The notes: generated by a model not told the origin, from the sequence alone. Shown: positions 19,864-28,457, counted from the first letter of the stretch. The stretch: DNA of 64,000 nt from Paraburkholderia hospita (GCF_002902965.1 NZ_CP026106.1:1116001-1180000), one strand, 5' to 3'. Numbers and translations: made by a program.

Positions 19864-20292
19864 TCACGGCGAAAAGCGCTGCCGTTTAAGTGCGCCGTTT
19901 CTGCACAATACACACCTGTTCTTCCACTCTGTTGAAAAGCAGCAGTTTCAGGCGCGGAGAAAAAATCTTGTGCCGAGAAGCCAGCAACAGGGGCGATATA
20001 TAAGTCTGCCGGTGTCGCCGCACGGATTGCCAATGTTGCAGATCTCCAGGTGCCGAAAACCAAACCCCGAGCTTTTCCGGTTACGCCGGTTTCCGGCAGC
20101 GCCCCTGTAATTGCAACGTAAGAGATGACCGCATTGCTTAAACCCGGCTGATCGCCGCCCAACCCGATGAGTTCCGTCGGCAAGACTTTGGTCAGCATTG
20201 GCGACAGGTTGCCAGACACCGCTTTCTCCTTGATTCGCTATCCACGCGCAGGAATTTCGCTCGCGGCGCAAACCCTGCGCAATACCCGTTCT
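19864..20292. other. No confident gene
   Basis: A 132-codon minus-strand frame (19,821-20,219) overlaps the HD remnant. It shows no family I recognise, and its downstream half reads as out-of-frame debris. It may be a decayed gene. Confidence 0.4.
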
Positions 20293-21465
20293 TCAGAATC
20301 TGACCCGTAGCCCAGCGCTTGCGAGGAACTGTTTGTTCGTCGCGGAGGCGCCGCCGCTACCTTCGATGAACGCACCACTAAATATCGTCCCTGTCGCGCC
20401 GGTGACGTGTTGATATTCACACATGAGGTAGACGTCCGTACGCTTGGACAAGGCGTAGGCAGTCAGCAAGTTGAACTGGCTCCATCGCGGCTTTGCGCTG
20501 ATTGCCGCGTTCGAATAGCGTCCGTCGGTGAACGTGTACGATCCGGAGATGCCCCATGAAGGCGTGATCAGATAACTGGCATTGATTTCGTAGTTGACGA
20601 AGCGCAGATTGGTCGGTGTGCCCGTTTGAGCCGGAGCCAGCGAGGATCCAATGTTCACACCGGTTGCGTCAGCAACAGTTGTCTGGGTCCAGACGAATCC
20701 GAAATTAGCGGCGCCCAGCGCATAGCTCGCGCCCGCCCCCCAAACCCGTTGTTTGCTTCCGTGGAACGTTGCATCCCCCGACGCGGTTGAACCGTCGAGC
20801 GCACCTGTTGCACCGTTACCGGGCTGATCAAGTTGCATGTATGCGGCGCTTAGCGATACCGGCCCGTTTTTGTAGGTAGCGCCGGCGCTGTATGCGCGAT
20901 TGACGGCGAACCCACTGGCCTGGTTAGAGAACGCATACAGTCCGCCAAACTTCAGGCCTTGATAGTCGACACTGGCGTATTTGATCGAGTTGCTGAGGCG
21001 AAAGAAATCGGAGATGTTGTCGTTGTCGAATGGGTGGGCGAATTCAAGTCCGCCATAGAAGGTCTGCGCCAGGCTTCGAGGTCCAAGATAGTCGACCACG
21101 GAGTCATATTGGCGGCCGAGCGTTACTGTGCCCGCTTGGGAACTCGATACACCGACCCACGCTTGCCTTCCGAACAGGCGCCCTCCCTGCTGCAGTTTCC
21201 CGTTTTGTCCCGAGTAACCGTTTTCAATCTTGAATAGCGTCTTTAGACCCCCGCCTAGATCTTCGGTCCCGGTAAGACCCCACCGGTCGCCGACAATGTT
21301 GCCCGTCGACGCCATCCACGCACTGTGTCCAACATTTGGCGCAGTCCTCTGGTTACTCACATAAGATATCCCGTTGTCGAGAATCCCGTAAAGGGTCACG
21401 CTACTCTGGGCATGTGCCGCGATGCTGACACAACAACTCGCGGTGATGAATGCGATCCGTTTCAA
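20293..21465 (-). CDS. Burkholderia-type trimeric outer-membrane porin
   Basis: A 390-aa general porin of the OmpC-like Gram-negative porin family. Signal peptide about 1-19 ends AHA before QSSVTLYGIL, the mature start typical of Burkholderia porins. It has GG-rich strand-turn motifs (TEDLGGGLKTLFKIENG, GRLFGRQAWVG) and the final strand ends in Phe (SAGLRVRF), as needed for BAM insertion. It would let small polar or aromatic solutes cross the outer membrane. It lies 92 bp downstream of the cytochrome b561 gene on the same strand. The pairing with the catabolic genes nearby suggests substrate uptake, but specificity cannot be read from the sequence. Confidence 0.93.
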   Translation of the reverse strand: MKRIAFITASCCVSIAAHAQSSVTLYGILDNGISYVSNQRTAPNVGHSAWMASTGNIVGDRWGLTGTEDLGGGLKTLFKIENGYSGQNGKLQQGGRLFGRQAWVGVSSSQAGTVTLGRQYDSVVDYLGPRSLAQTFYGGLEFAHPFDNDNISDFFRLSNSIKYASVDYQGLKFGGLYAFSNQASGFAVNRAYSAGATYKNGPVSLSAAYMQLDQPGNGATGALDGSTASGDATFHGSKQRVWGAGASYALGAANFGFVWTQTTVADATGVNIGSSLAPAQTGTPTNLRFVNYEINASYLITPSWGISGSYTFTDGRYSNAAISAKPRWSQFNLLTAYALSKRTDVYLMCEYQHVTGATGTIFSGAFIEGSGGASATNKQFLASAGLRVRF

Positions 21466-21557
21466 TTCAATGTCTCCTCGTCACTTTTGATAGACAGGAC
21501 AGCAGGCGCTGTCCTGTCATCGGGCCGCTTTAGCCTTGCAGGCGATTGGCGTCGCGG

Positions 21558-22112
21558 TTAGTCGCTCAGGCGGCGCCTTGATTTCGGCATCATCGAGAGC
21601 AGCACGCTGTCCCGATCGATGAAGTGATGTTTAAAGGCCATGAGAATGTGACCGGCAATCAGCACGGCCGTCGCGTAGGCGATCACCATGTGCGCGGGGC
21701 CTAGTGACGCGGCAATAGCGGTGTTTTTGGCGAGAATGGGCGGAAGATCAAAGAGGCCTGCAACGGGAACTGTGAAACCCGCAGCGGATGTCCACGCCCA
21801 CCCGGTCAACGGTAAGCCGAACATACATACGTACAGCAGTATTTGACCTGCAGCCGCCGCAGCGCGGGCCTGCTTCGACATCGTGAGCGGGGCTTCTGGC
21901 GGGCGGTGACTGAGTCGCCAGAGGACGCGCGCCGCGAGCAGGAACAACGTGACGGTCGCGATCGACTTGTGGACTATCACGCTGCCGGTTTGAATCTTCT
22001 GCGACAAGGTCAGCGTGGAGGAGTAGTACCCAACGATCCACGCCGCAAAAATGACAGCCGCCATCATCCAATGGAGCGCCTTCGCGGCGCCCGTGTATTC
22101 CGTGTTTGCCAT
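21558..22112 (-). CDS. Cytochrome b561 family protein
   Basis: A 184-aa four-helix di-haem b561 (CybB-like) inner-membrane protein. Hydrophobic segments lie about 13-30, 48-66, 88-106 and 137-160. The usual histidines are present: KALHWMMA in helix 1, VHKSIA in helix 2, AHMVIAYA and AGHILMAFKHHF in helices 3 and 4. These proteins pass electrons between quinol or superoxide and periplasmic partners. ATG at 22112 has GGAGACTG upstream. No partner redox protein adjoins; the next gene downstream is the porin. Confidence 0.92.
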   Translation of the reverse strand: MANTEYTGAAKALHWMMAAVIFAAWIVGYYSSTLTLSQKIQTGSVIVHKSIATVTLFLLAARVLWRLSHRPPEAPLTMSKQARAAAAAGQILLYVCMFGLPLTGWAWTSAAGFTVPVAGLFDLPPILAKNTAIAASLGPAHMVIAYATAVLIAGHILMAFKHHFIDRDSVLLSMMPKSRRRLSD

Positions 22113-22596
22113 TGCAGTCTCCTGTGGTGGTTAATCGTTTTGGGCGACCCCGGCTGCCAGGTGGCGCGGACTCTGCTGGTAGTGATCGACAGGCACGCGT
22201 GCCGGTAGCGCGCAGCAGGGCCGGTTGGGCGCGGGAGGGGCGACCTGGAACCCACTGTGGCTTCGATCCCAATGGGCCCCGGTGTAATTTCCCCTCGGCG
22301 CCCCGCCATTGGTCGAGGCGCTGACCGTCTGGGTAAAACCCGCTCGAACTTCTCCTGGAATCACATCCATCTCCTGGATACGCTGCAATTCCTGCTGCTC
22401 CGGACGCTTTCATCGCCTCGCAGTCGGCCGCCGTTGCCCGAATCAAAAATGTCGTTCATAATAAAAAATGTCGACATTCAAAGCGTGTCGAGACTATCGA
22501 TTTTCTTTAAATCCCCGTGAATAGGTGTTTACTCGGCCAAGCAAACGAGTAACATTCACTTAAAATGTCGTCATTGTCGGATTGAAAGGAGAGACC
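22113..22596. other. Intergenic region between cytochrome b561 and the GntR gene
   Basis: About 480 bp. Minus-strand frames here (for example 22,131-22,388) show no recognisable family. The right part is AT-rich and holds the three repeated operator-like sites listed separately. Confidence 0.5.
22448..22575. promoter_or_regulatory. Three AATGTCG operator-like sites upstream of the GntR gene
   Basis: AATGTCGACATT at 22467-22478 is a perfect palindrome. AATGTCGTCATT at 22564-22575 differs by one base, and AATGTCGTTCAT at 22448-22459 is a third variant. FadR/FCD-type GntR proteins bind short palindromes of this size. The site at 22564 would block the ribosome/promoter region about 20 bp before the GTG start, so autoregulation is likely. 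Confidence 0.6.
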
Positions 22597-23340
22597 GTGA
22601 CTGATGCAACCGAACTGGGGGCCCGCGATAAGGCGAGCCCCGAAGTCGAAGGAACGGGCAACAAAAGCCGCTCGCTTTACGCTTTTGAGGTGATCAGGGC
22701 GGACATTCTTGAGGGCAGGCTAATGCCGGGATCAAGGCTGCATTCGGTCATGCTGGCCGAACGATTGGGTATCAGTCGCGCAGCCGTACGCGAAGCGCTT
22801 TCACGCCTGGCGTCCGAGGGACTGGCCCAGTCGTTCGACCAGCGCGGGTTCCGCGTCACGCCGGTGTCGCAGGAGGACTTGAAGGACTTGACGCGCGTGC
22901 GGATCGAAATTGAGAGCCTTGCTATCAAGGCATCGATCGAGCGTGGCGACGCTGCATGGGAAGGCGCCATCGTGGGCGCGTTTCATGAATTGCAGCGGGC
23001 TACGCCTGCAGAGCAGCGGCACCTGCAGCCGTTGATGGGCGACTGGTCCGCCGTGCATCAGCGCTTTCACGGCTCGCTGGTCGCTGCCTGCGGGTCACCG
23101 CGATTGCTGTCCATACGTGAGGCGTTGATAGAGCAGTCCGAGCGCTATCGAAAACTGTCGGTGTCGTATCACCCCGGCGAGCGCAATCTGAACGAAGAAC
23201 ACAAGCAGATCATGGAAGCTGTGATCGATCGCGATGTGCCCGCCGCATTGGCATTGGTTGCCCGCCATTTCAACAAGACGACGAAGATTCTTCTGGAAGG
23301 TCCTGTTGTATCCGCTAATACGGATCGTCCCGCATCATGA
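22597..23340 (+). CDS. GntR-family regulator, FadR/FCD subfamily
   Basis: About 247 aa. An N-terminal winged helix (about 25-95: MLAERLGISRAAVREALSRLASEGL, then RGFRVTPVS) is followed by an all-helical FCD effector domain. That domain carries the expected Asp/His metal or ligand residues (RVRIEIESLAI, VHQRFHGSLV, NEEHKQIMEAV, ARHFNKT). I chose GTG at 22597 because AGGAGAG sits 3-5 bases upstream; a TTG at 22582 in the same frame lies over that ribosome site. The stop overlaps the next start as ATGA, so it heads an operon with the deacetylase-like and FAH genes. FCD regulators usually sense a small carboxylic acid of their own pathway. Confidence 0.93.
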   Translation: MTDATELGARDKASPEVEGTGNKSRSLYAFEVIRADILEGRLMPGSRLHSVMLAERLGISRAAVREALSRLASEGLAQSFDQRGFRVTPVSQEDLKDLTRVRIEIESLAIKASIERGDAAWEGAIVGAFHELQRATPAEQRHLQPLMGDWSAVHQRFHGSLVAACGSPRLLSIREALIEQSERYRKLSVSYHPGERNLNEEHKQIMEAVIDRDVPAALALVARHFNKTTKILLEGPVVSANTDRPAS

Positions 23341-24011
23341 GCGCGTTCAAGGTTACGCTCAGCTTCGACAACGGCCCCGAGCCGGAAGTCACGCCCTTTG
23401 TGCTCGATGTGCTTCGCCTGCACGACGTTCAGGCGACATTCTTTGTATTGGGCGAAAAACTCCAGGATGGAACGCGTAAGCCTTTGTTGCGCCGTGCGCG
23501 TGAAGACGGGCATTGGATTGGCAATCACACTTTCGCTCATGTGCCCCTGGGCACGACGCCCGATCGCGCGACTGCGGAGTTTGAAATCGGACGCACGCAG
23601 GAGTTGATCGGCGACGATGCGCATGAGAGCAGGCTGTTCCGTCCGACCGGCGGAGACGGCTCGATTGGCCCGTCACTGCTGAGTGCTGCAGCGGCTAATT
23701 ATCTAAAGGACGGCGGCTACAGCATCGCGCTCTGGAATGCCGTGCCGGAAGACTGGCTCTATCCGGATGGTTGGGTTGACACAGCAGTGAAGCAATGCGT
23801 TTCACTGGAGCATGCCGTCGTCGTTTTGCACGATTTGCCGACGGGTGCCATGCATCACCTCGCTCGTTTCATCGAGGAAATCCGCGCGCGTGGAGGTCAC
23901 TTCGTCCAGGCGTTTCCGGAGTCATGCGTGCCCTTGAACAAGGGCGTCGAGCGAAGCCCGTTGACGCCGTACGTCGCTGACCCAGCATTTTTATCTACCG
24001 AGGAGTGTTAA
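23337..24011 (+). CDS. Polysaccharide deacetylase (NodB-fold) family protein
   Basis: A 224-aa NodB/CE4-fold protein without a signal peptide, so cytoplasmic. Motif 1 reads SFDNGP rather than TFDDGP: the catalytic Asp stays but the metal-binding Asp is Asn. Motif 2 HTFAH is intact, motif 3 is RPTGG, motif 4 has EDW and motif 5 is VVLHDL. It is translationally coupled to the GntR gene (ATGA at 23337-23340) and followed one base later by an FAH-family gene. In this catabolic setting a C-N or C-O hydrolase on a small molecule, like the PuuE branch of the fold, is more likely than a cell-wall deacetylase. That role is inference. Confidence 0.85.
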   Translation: MSAFKVTLSFDNGPEPEVTPFVLDVLRLHDVQATFFVLGEKLQDGTRKPLLRRAREDGHWIGNHTFAHVPLGTTPDRATAEFEIGRTQELIGDDAHESRLFRPTGGDGSIGPSLLSAAAANYLKDGGYSIALWNAVPEDWLYPDGWVDTAVKQCVSLEHAVVVLHDLPTGAMHHLARFIEEIRARGGHFVQAFPESCVPLNKGVERSPLTPYVADPAFLSTEEC

Positions 24012-24012
24012 C

Positions 24013-24852
24013 TTGCGACTGGTAAGCTTTATTGCCGATGAACGGCAAGCCGTCGGTGTCGTAGCCGATGACGTCCTTATCGAACTTGAGGGTGTGAAGT
24101 CGCTAAAAGCCCTCTTGTCGAACACAACCGACAATCTGCAAGCGACAGTCGCAGCGAAAGGCCGGGAAGGCCGCAGGTACTCGCTTGAAGAGGTCACCCT
24201 GTTGCCGGTGATTCCGGATCCAGACAAGATCATCTGTATCGGGCTGAACTATCGCGCGCACCAGGTCGAGTCGGGTTTTGAGGCTCCGAAGTATCCTCCC
24301 GTCTTCACGCGGTTCGCAAATAGTCAGGTTGGCTCCCGGCAACCGCTGGTTGTTCCGAAGGTATCCGAAGATTTCGACTACGAAGGCGAGCTCGCGGTCG
24401 TGATTGGAAAGTGCGGTCGCCACATTCCGGTTGCGGACGCAGCCGATTACATCGCCGGCTACAGCTGCTACAACGACGGCAGTCTGCGGGATTATCAGTG
24501 GCATACGTCGCAGTTCGGGCCGGGTAAGAATTTTGTCGCGACGGGCGGCTTTGGCCCATGGCTAGTGACGCCAGACGAGGCTGGAGATCCCGACGATATG
24601 ACGCTCGTAACGCGCCTGAATGGCCGCGTCGTTCAGCAATCACCAGTGTCCGATCTTATTTTTTCGATTCCGGAAATCATCGCTTACTGCTCGACATTTA
24701 CCGAACTCGTTCCAGGCGATGTAATCGTGACTGGAACGCCGAGCGGCGTGGGCGCCTACCATCAGCCGCCCCTCTGGATGAAGGATGGCGACATGGTCGA
24801 GGTCGAGATATCCGGCGTCGGTATCTTGCGCAACCCGGTGATCGCCGAGTGA
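24013..24852 (+). CDS. Fumarylacetoacetate hydrolase family enzyme (1 of 3)
   Basis: 279 aa. An N-terminal cap about 1-65 is followed by the FAH catalytic fold. The metal-site motifs are DYEGELAVVIG and NDGSLRDYQW, and VTGTPSGVGAYHQPP is the standard C-terminal loop. Members hydrolyse C-C bonds in beta-diketo acids or act as oxaloacetate/oxalocrotonate decarboxylases or hydratases. The start is TTG at 24013 with GAGGAGTG upstream, right after the deacetylase-like stop. Likely the second step of a short pathway controlled by the GntR protein. The substrate cannot be named; it is clearly distinct from the two FAH proteins in the 35-39 kb cluster. Confidence 0.93.
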   Translation: MRLVSFIADERQAVGVVADDVLIELEGVKSLKALLSNTTDNLQATVAAKGREGRRYSLEEVTLLPVIPDPDKIICIGLNYRAHQVESGFEAPKYPPVFTRFANSQVGSRQPLVVPKVSEDFDYEGELAVVIGKCGRHIPVADAADYIAGYSCYNDGSLRDYQWHTSQFGPGKNFVATGGFGPWLVTPDEAGDPDDMTLVTRLNGRVVQQSPVSDLIFSIPEIIAYCSTFTELVPGDVIVTGTPSGVGAYHQPPLWMKDGDMVEVEISGVGILRNPVIAE

Positions 24853-24974
24853 AATAGCGCAGCGCTCGTGGCGACGGCCGGCGCAAAACGCATCCGGCAG
24901 TCGAGCGTTCGATCGCATGGCTCAGCTTTCCGCTTGATGTCGAAAAAACGTCACGGTCTGACGGAGATGATCAA

Positions 24975-25409
24975 TTGATAACGCCGGAAGAGATGTTGAG
25001 CGCGGAACGCGCATGCTGTCGGCTGGTTCACGAATATTGCTATGCAGTTGACGACTGCGATGCCGACAGGTTCATCGACGTCTTTACAGCCGATGCCGTC
25101 TGGGACCGTGCGGGCCATGCGTCGCTAACGGGACATGAGCAACTGCGCGCCTTCTTTACCGGGCGGCGCACCGATATCAGTACTTTGCACGTTTGCTCCA
25201 ATGTGCTGATAAACGTTATCGACGCCGACATTGCGACGGGTCGTTCGTATGTGACGGTTTTCCGCTCAGTACGATCGGCAGTTCCGGAAGTCTTTCCACC
25301 CGCCATTCCCGATCTCGTCGCGCAATACACGGATGACTATCGGAAGACCGGGTTCGGGTGGCGAATCGCCCGTAGAAGGGTGTCTGTGCGGTTCGGCGGT
25401 AAGAGTTAA
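24975..25409 (+). CDS. NTF2-like (SnoaL_4) protein
   Basis: 144 aa, single cone-shaped NTF2-like domain. It has the helix-1 motif LVHEYCYAVDDCDADRF, an FTADAVWDR turn and His in STLHVCSNV, which matches the Asp/His dyad positions of dehydratases such as LinA or scytalone dehydratase. The start is probably TTG at 24975 (GGAG eight bases upstream); ATG 24993 is an alternative. It sits 122 bp after the FAH gene on the same strand and is likely in the same operon. An isomerase, dehydratase or small hydroxylase-subunit-like role is possible. Confidence 0.8.
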   Translation: MITPEEMLSAERACCRLVHEYCYAVDDCDADRFIDVFTADAVWDRAGHASLTGHEQLRAFFTGRRTDISTLHVCSNVLINVIDADIATGRSYVTVFRSVRSAVPEVFPPAIPDLVAQYTDDYRKTGFGWRIARRRVSVRFGGKS

Positions 25410-25548
25410 GCAACGGGTGCGGGTTCGCCCGCCGGACGGCGTGGTGACGGTAGAGGGCAAGCTCGCACGCTCGTCGCAGCCTGCATCGCACAGCAGTAGC
25501 GCCCAAGGTCTGACCGGCAACAGCACTGCTTCATCACAAGGAGACATC

Positions 25549-26022
25549 ATGGACACACCTACACCGACGCCACGGCCTCAGGCCGTCATCGTCAAGCCCG
25601 AGCAGGCCCAGCCTATCAAGCCCTTCGGTCTGGACATGCAGGTGCTTCTGAGCACCGAGGACACGGGCGGGGCGATCTCGGTGATCATGGCCTGCCACCA
25701 GCCGGGTGAAGGACCGCCTGATCACGTGCACTTCGATCAGGAGGAGACCTTCTTCATCGTCGACGGTAGCTACGAGATTACGGTTGGAGAGCAGACAACG
25801 ATTGCTGGCCCCGGCACGATCGTCTTCATACCGCGCAATGTCGTGCACCGCTTCAAGAACATCGGGACAAGCGCGGCGCGCATGCTCGATTGGAGCTTGC
25901 CGGGCGGGCAGGATCACTATTTCAAAGCCATTTCCGAACTCGCTGCCTCTGGAGGCTTTAGCGGTGAGAAAGTGATGGAGATCAGCAAGAAGTTCGATAC
26001 GAACTTTCCTTCACGTCGCTGA
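25549..26022 (+). CDS. Small cupin-domain protein
   Basis: 157 aa with one conserved cupin barrel (about 45-125). Motif 1 supplies HVH plus Glu (PDHVHFDQEETFFIVDG) and motif 2 supplies the last His (PRNVVHRFKN), so a complete 3-His/1-Glu metal site is visible. I start at ATG 25549 behind AAGGAGA; the longer frame upstream is not supported. Such stand-alone cupins are dioxygenases, isomerases or sensors of small phenolics. It closes the GntR gene group, 139 bp after the NTF2-like gene. Confidence 0.88.
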   Translation: MDTPTPTPRPQAVIVKPEQAQPIKPFGLDMQVLLSTEDTGGAISVIMACHQPGEGPPDHVHFDQEETFFIVDGSYEITVGEQTTIAGPGTIVFIPRNVVHRFKNIGTSAARMLDWSLPGGQDHYFKAISELAASGGFSGEKVMEISKKFDTNFPSRR

Positions 26023-26385
26023 GCGCAGCCCTTCGGGCGACTCCTTGAAGCGTGTCAATTAACAGGTCGGACTGCGGCCCTGATGGCCAGGTCACGCCCA
26101 CGGTTTCTGCACGCAGTTGGCATGAGTCTGCTTGCTATTAGCGGGCACCGCGCCTCTTATCGACGTGAGCCAGCAGCGCCGGCGATGTCGAGGCATCACC
26201 GTGCCCATCGTCGCGTTTATCGCGGCATTTAGCCGACCCGCGGTTCGCTAGCGAGCGAGCAACGTTAGGCATGCTCCACGCGAAATGCTTGTCGCGCTGT
26301 CGATGCGATTCGTTTGCCCGGTGTGCATAGAGAAAAATCACAAGACACCAACCAGCGCGAAAGCGCCTCCCGATAAGGAGACAGC
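26023..26385. other. Intergenic, no feature seen
   Basis: About 360 bp between the cupin and the lipoprotein gene. No coding frame of any quality. TAAGGAG just before 26386 is the ribosome site of the lipoprotein. Confidence 0.5.
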
Positions 26386-27369
26386 ATGAAACGGTATCTG
26401 ATCGGACTCGTTGCAAGCTGCTGTATCGCCGCAGCGATCGCCTCGCTGCAAGGTTGCGGAAGCAGCGTATCCGCCCAGGAAGCCGCTCCAACGCCCAATT
26501 ACCCGCAGGTGGCAGACACGTCGGCCGCTACAGCTGGCGCTGCCGCATTCTTCTCCGGCTACTTTGCGGCAAGGTCGCAACATAGCGTGGATGGAATCAT
26601 GGCTCGATTTTCCGATCCACGAGCAACGTTTTACGATGCGACCGTTGGATGGGGATTCGACAATTTCGCGGCTCTCAAGGCAATCTTTGCGCAGGTCGTT
26701 CCGACCTGGGGTGTAGGAGGCCTGTCCTACCCGACGCGTATTCTTGGCGACGAGACAAGTGCCATCGTAGCGCTTACCGACACCAAGGAACTGTTTGGTG
26801 CCGAGATCCGGACACTGTCTGCCGTCGACATGAAAAACGGCAAGATCGTTCGTTGGGTCGACTATTGGGACAGTCGCACGATCCCGGCTTCAATCGATGC
26901 GTCGCTGCGTCTTCCGCCAGCGCAGTTCGCCACCGATTTCAAGGAGAGTCAGGTGGGCGAGAGCGCGTCGGTCTTGATGAAATCAACGGCGAATGCGCTT
27001 CAACAAGCCTTGGCTGCGGGAGATGCACAATCTGCCGGCGCGCTATTCAGTTACGACGCCGTCTTCGAGGACATGACATTGCGTACACAGGTGTCGGGTA
27101 AGGCCGCGATCACAAGATACCTCGCGCGAGTTATCGTCCAGGCGCCGTATGGCGTCGGCTCTCCGTCAATCCCACGGCACGTTCTGGGGAGCGATAAAGG
27201 TGGGGGCTATGAATGGCGGGCATCGCAGCTGTCGGGAGGGAAGAACGGGATTTTTGCACTGAATCTTGATGCGAGCGGTGCGATCACACGTTTGACTACC
27301 GTCTATGACGGACGGGTAGTGCAGTCCGCAGTCCTTCAATCTCTCGCGACGCTTGGTGTGGAGCCCTAA
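26386..27369 (+). CDS. Lipoprotein with two NTF2-like domains
   Basis: 327 aa. The N-terminus KRYLIG...ASLQGC is a lipoprotein signal with lipobox LQGC (Cys about 24), so the protein is membrane-anchored in the periplasm. The mature part holds two NTF2/SnoaL-like halves, about 50-165 (FFSGYFAARSQHSVDGIMARF ... VRWVDYWDSRTIP) and about 205-325 (ALQQALAAGDAQSAGALFSYDAVFEDM ... TTVYDGRVVQ), the second weaker. Tandem periplasmic NTF2 lipoproteins are uncommon; a ligand-binding role is a guess. ATG 26386 has TAAGGAG upstream. It is not obviously linked to flanking genes. Confidence 0.75.
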   Translation: MKRYLIGLVASCCIAAAIASLQGCGSSVSAQEAAPTPNYPQVADTSAATAGAAAFFSGYFAARSQHSVDGIMARFSDPRATFYDATVGWGFDNFAALKAIFAQVVPTWGVGGLSYPTRILGDETSAIVALTDTKELFGAEIRTLSAVDMKNGKIVRWVDYWDSRTIPASIDASLRLPPAQFATDFKESQVGESASVLMKSTANALQQALAAGDAQSAGALFSYDAVFEDMTLRTQVSGKAAITRYLARVIVQAPYGVGSPSIPRHVLGSDKGGGYEWRASQLSGGKNGIFALNLDASGAITRLTTVYDGRVVQSAVLQSLATLGVEP

Positions 27370-27851
27370 GGGTTGTTTGGCGCGTCGACGCATCGAACTC
27401 CCACGACGGCTGACAGATGGCAGGTGATGTGACCTGGATGGAGGTCCGTTGGAGTTCTAAGAACGGCCACTGGCAACGCTGCGATCTAAGTGACGGCAAG
27501 GGTCGGCTACGGTCTGAGGCGCGACGAGCGGCCATGAAGCTCACCTATGCGGGGTAGGTTAGTTCTTCATGCAATTTTCCGGTTGGCCATATCTAGCTGC
27601 GACGCGCCTTTCCGGTCTCTCGCTTACCGTATATCGTTCAAAATCAATAGGATGCTGACTGGCTTGTGGCGTGAGTGACCGTAATTGGTTCCTCATACAC
27701 CATTTACTCCGTCAAGAGGAACGAGAACCTATCGATTCGCAACCCGGACAAACCGCCGCTCCGCCTTACCCAGCAAGGATTCGAAGGGCGCAAAAAATTG
27801 TCACCGGCGGGTGAGAGTACCCGTCGGGACTGAATGCCTTTTGTCGAACGA
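27370..27851. other. Intergenic, no confident gene
   Basis: About 480 bp. The only plus-strand frame worth noting (46 codons from ATG 27418) has no family and no clear ribosome site. It may be decayed sequence. Confidence 0.45.
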
Positions 27852-28367
27852 TCAGACGGCACGCCCGTCAGGCCGCGTGCGGCCAACGACAGACTTCTTC
27901 GTCCCGCTTTGACAAGCCTCGCAATCTGACGCGTCCGCCGCGCTGAGATTGTTTTTGACCGCCCGAAGCAGCTTCGCGAGCTGTTGCTGTTCTGTTGCAT
28001 CGAGCCCAGCGACAGCCTTCGCAGAAAGGCGCTTTGCCTGGCGTTGAAGTGCAGCGTGGACCTCTTGTCCCACTGCGGTCAGCGAGAGCCTGATGCTGCG
28101 TCGGTCCGTAGCATCCGACTTCGCGTCCAGCAGGCCCCGTTCTTTGAGCCCCTTGATCAGGCGCCCGAGCTGAGCCTTGTCTCGTCCGCTATGGGCGACC
28201 AGTTCACTTTGCGTGGCACCTGGATGGACGGCGAAGAACGCGAGCACTTTGCCGTCCATGTGAGTGATGTCATGGGGGCCGTCGCGCAGAAATCGGTACT
28301 GCAACGAGCGGTATTCATGCATGACGGTGTGCACGAGGTCCAACAAATCGTCTGGAGAGTCTTTCAT
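27852..28367 (-). CDS. MarR-family regulator
   Basis: 171 aa winged-helix MarR protein: TQSELVAHSGRDKAQLGRLIKGLKERGLL is the recognition helix region (about 53-80) and DATDRRSIRLSLTAVG the wing. It has a Cys pair near the C-terminus (DCEACQSG) that could sense oxidants or metal, which is inference. It is divergent from the siderophore-interacting-protein gene and shares a short promoter region with repeated TGACATTGTCT sites. A 13-codon leader frame overlaps its ATG as ATGA. Confidence 0.93.
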   Translation of the reverse strand: MKDSPDDLLDLVHTVMHEYRSLQYRFLRDGPHDITHMDGKVLAFFAVHPGATQSELVAHSGRDKAQLGRLIKGLKERGLLDAKSDATDRRSIRLSLTAVGQEVHAALQRQAKRLSAKAVAGLDATEQQQLAKLLRAVKNNLSAADASDCEACQSGTKKSVVGRTRPDGRAV

Positions 28368-28405
28368 CGCTTCAGCAGTGTACCGATCCGGAAAATGGTT
28401 GACAT
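28364..28405 (-). other. Possible 13-codon leader peptide before marR
   Basis: On the minus strand AAGGAG (28409-28414) precedes ATG at 28405. The frame encodes MSTIFRIGTLLKR and stops at TGA overlapping the MarR start (ATGA). MarR itself has no good ribosome site, so coupled translation would explain its expression. A frameshifted true N-terminus is the alternative. Confidence 0.3.
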
Positions 28406-28441
28406 TGTCTCCTTGTATTTATAGCATAGGTGACATTGTCT
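28399..28441 (+). promoter_or_regulatory. Promoter of the SIP gene with a repeated MarR-type site
   Basis: TTGACA at 28399-28404 and TAGCAT at 28422-28427 are spaced 17 bp, a good sigma-70 promoter. TGACATTGTCT occurs twice, at 28400-28410 over the -35 and at 28431-28441 over the expected transcription start. This is the classic geometry for repression by the divergent MarR protein. Confidence 0.55.
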
Positions 28442-28457
28442 ACTAATGGGTGGCCAG

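Noticed and set aside
19821..20219. 132-codon minus-strand frame as a gene
   Set aside because: No family resemblance; overlaps the HD-domain remnant; no convincing ribosome site.
22131..22388. 85-codon minus-strand frame upstream of cytochrome b561
   Set aside because: No recognisable domain and a competing overlapping frame of equal quality; left as intergenic.
18634..27652. 15-bp identity (TCAAAATCAATAGGA) between the IS left end and the 27.6 kb intergenic region, as a possible att site
   Set aside because: One exact 15-mer match in 64 kb is expected by chance, and there is no integrase or flanking extension.
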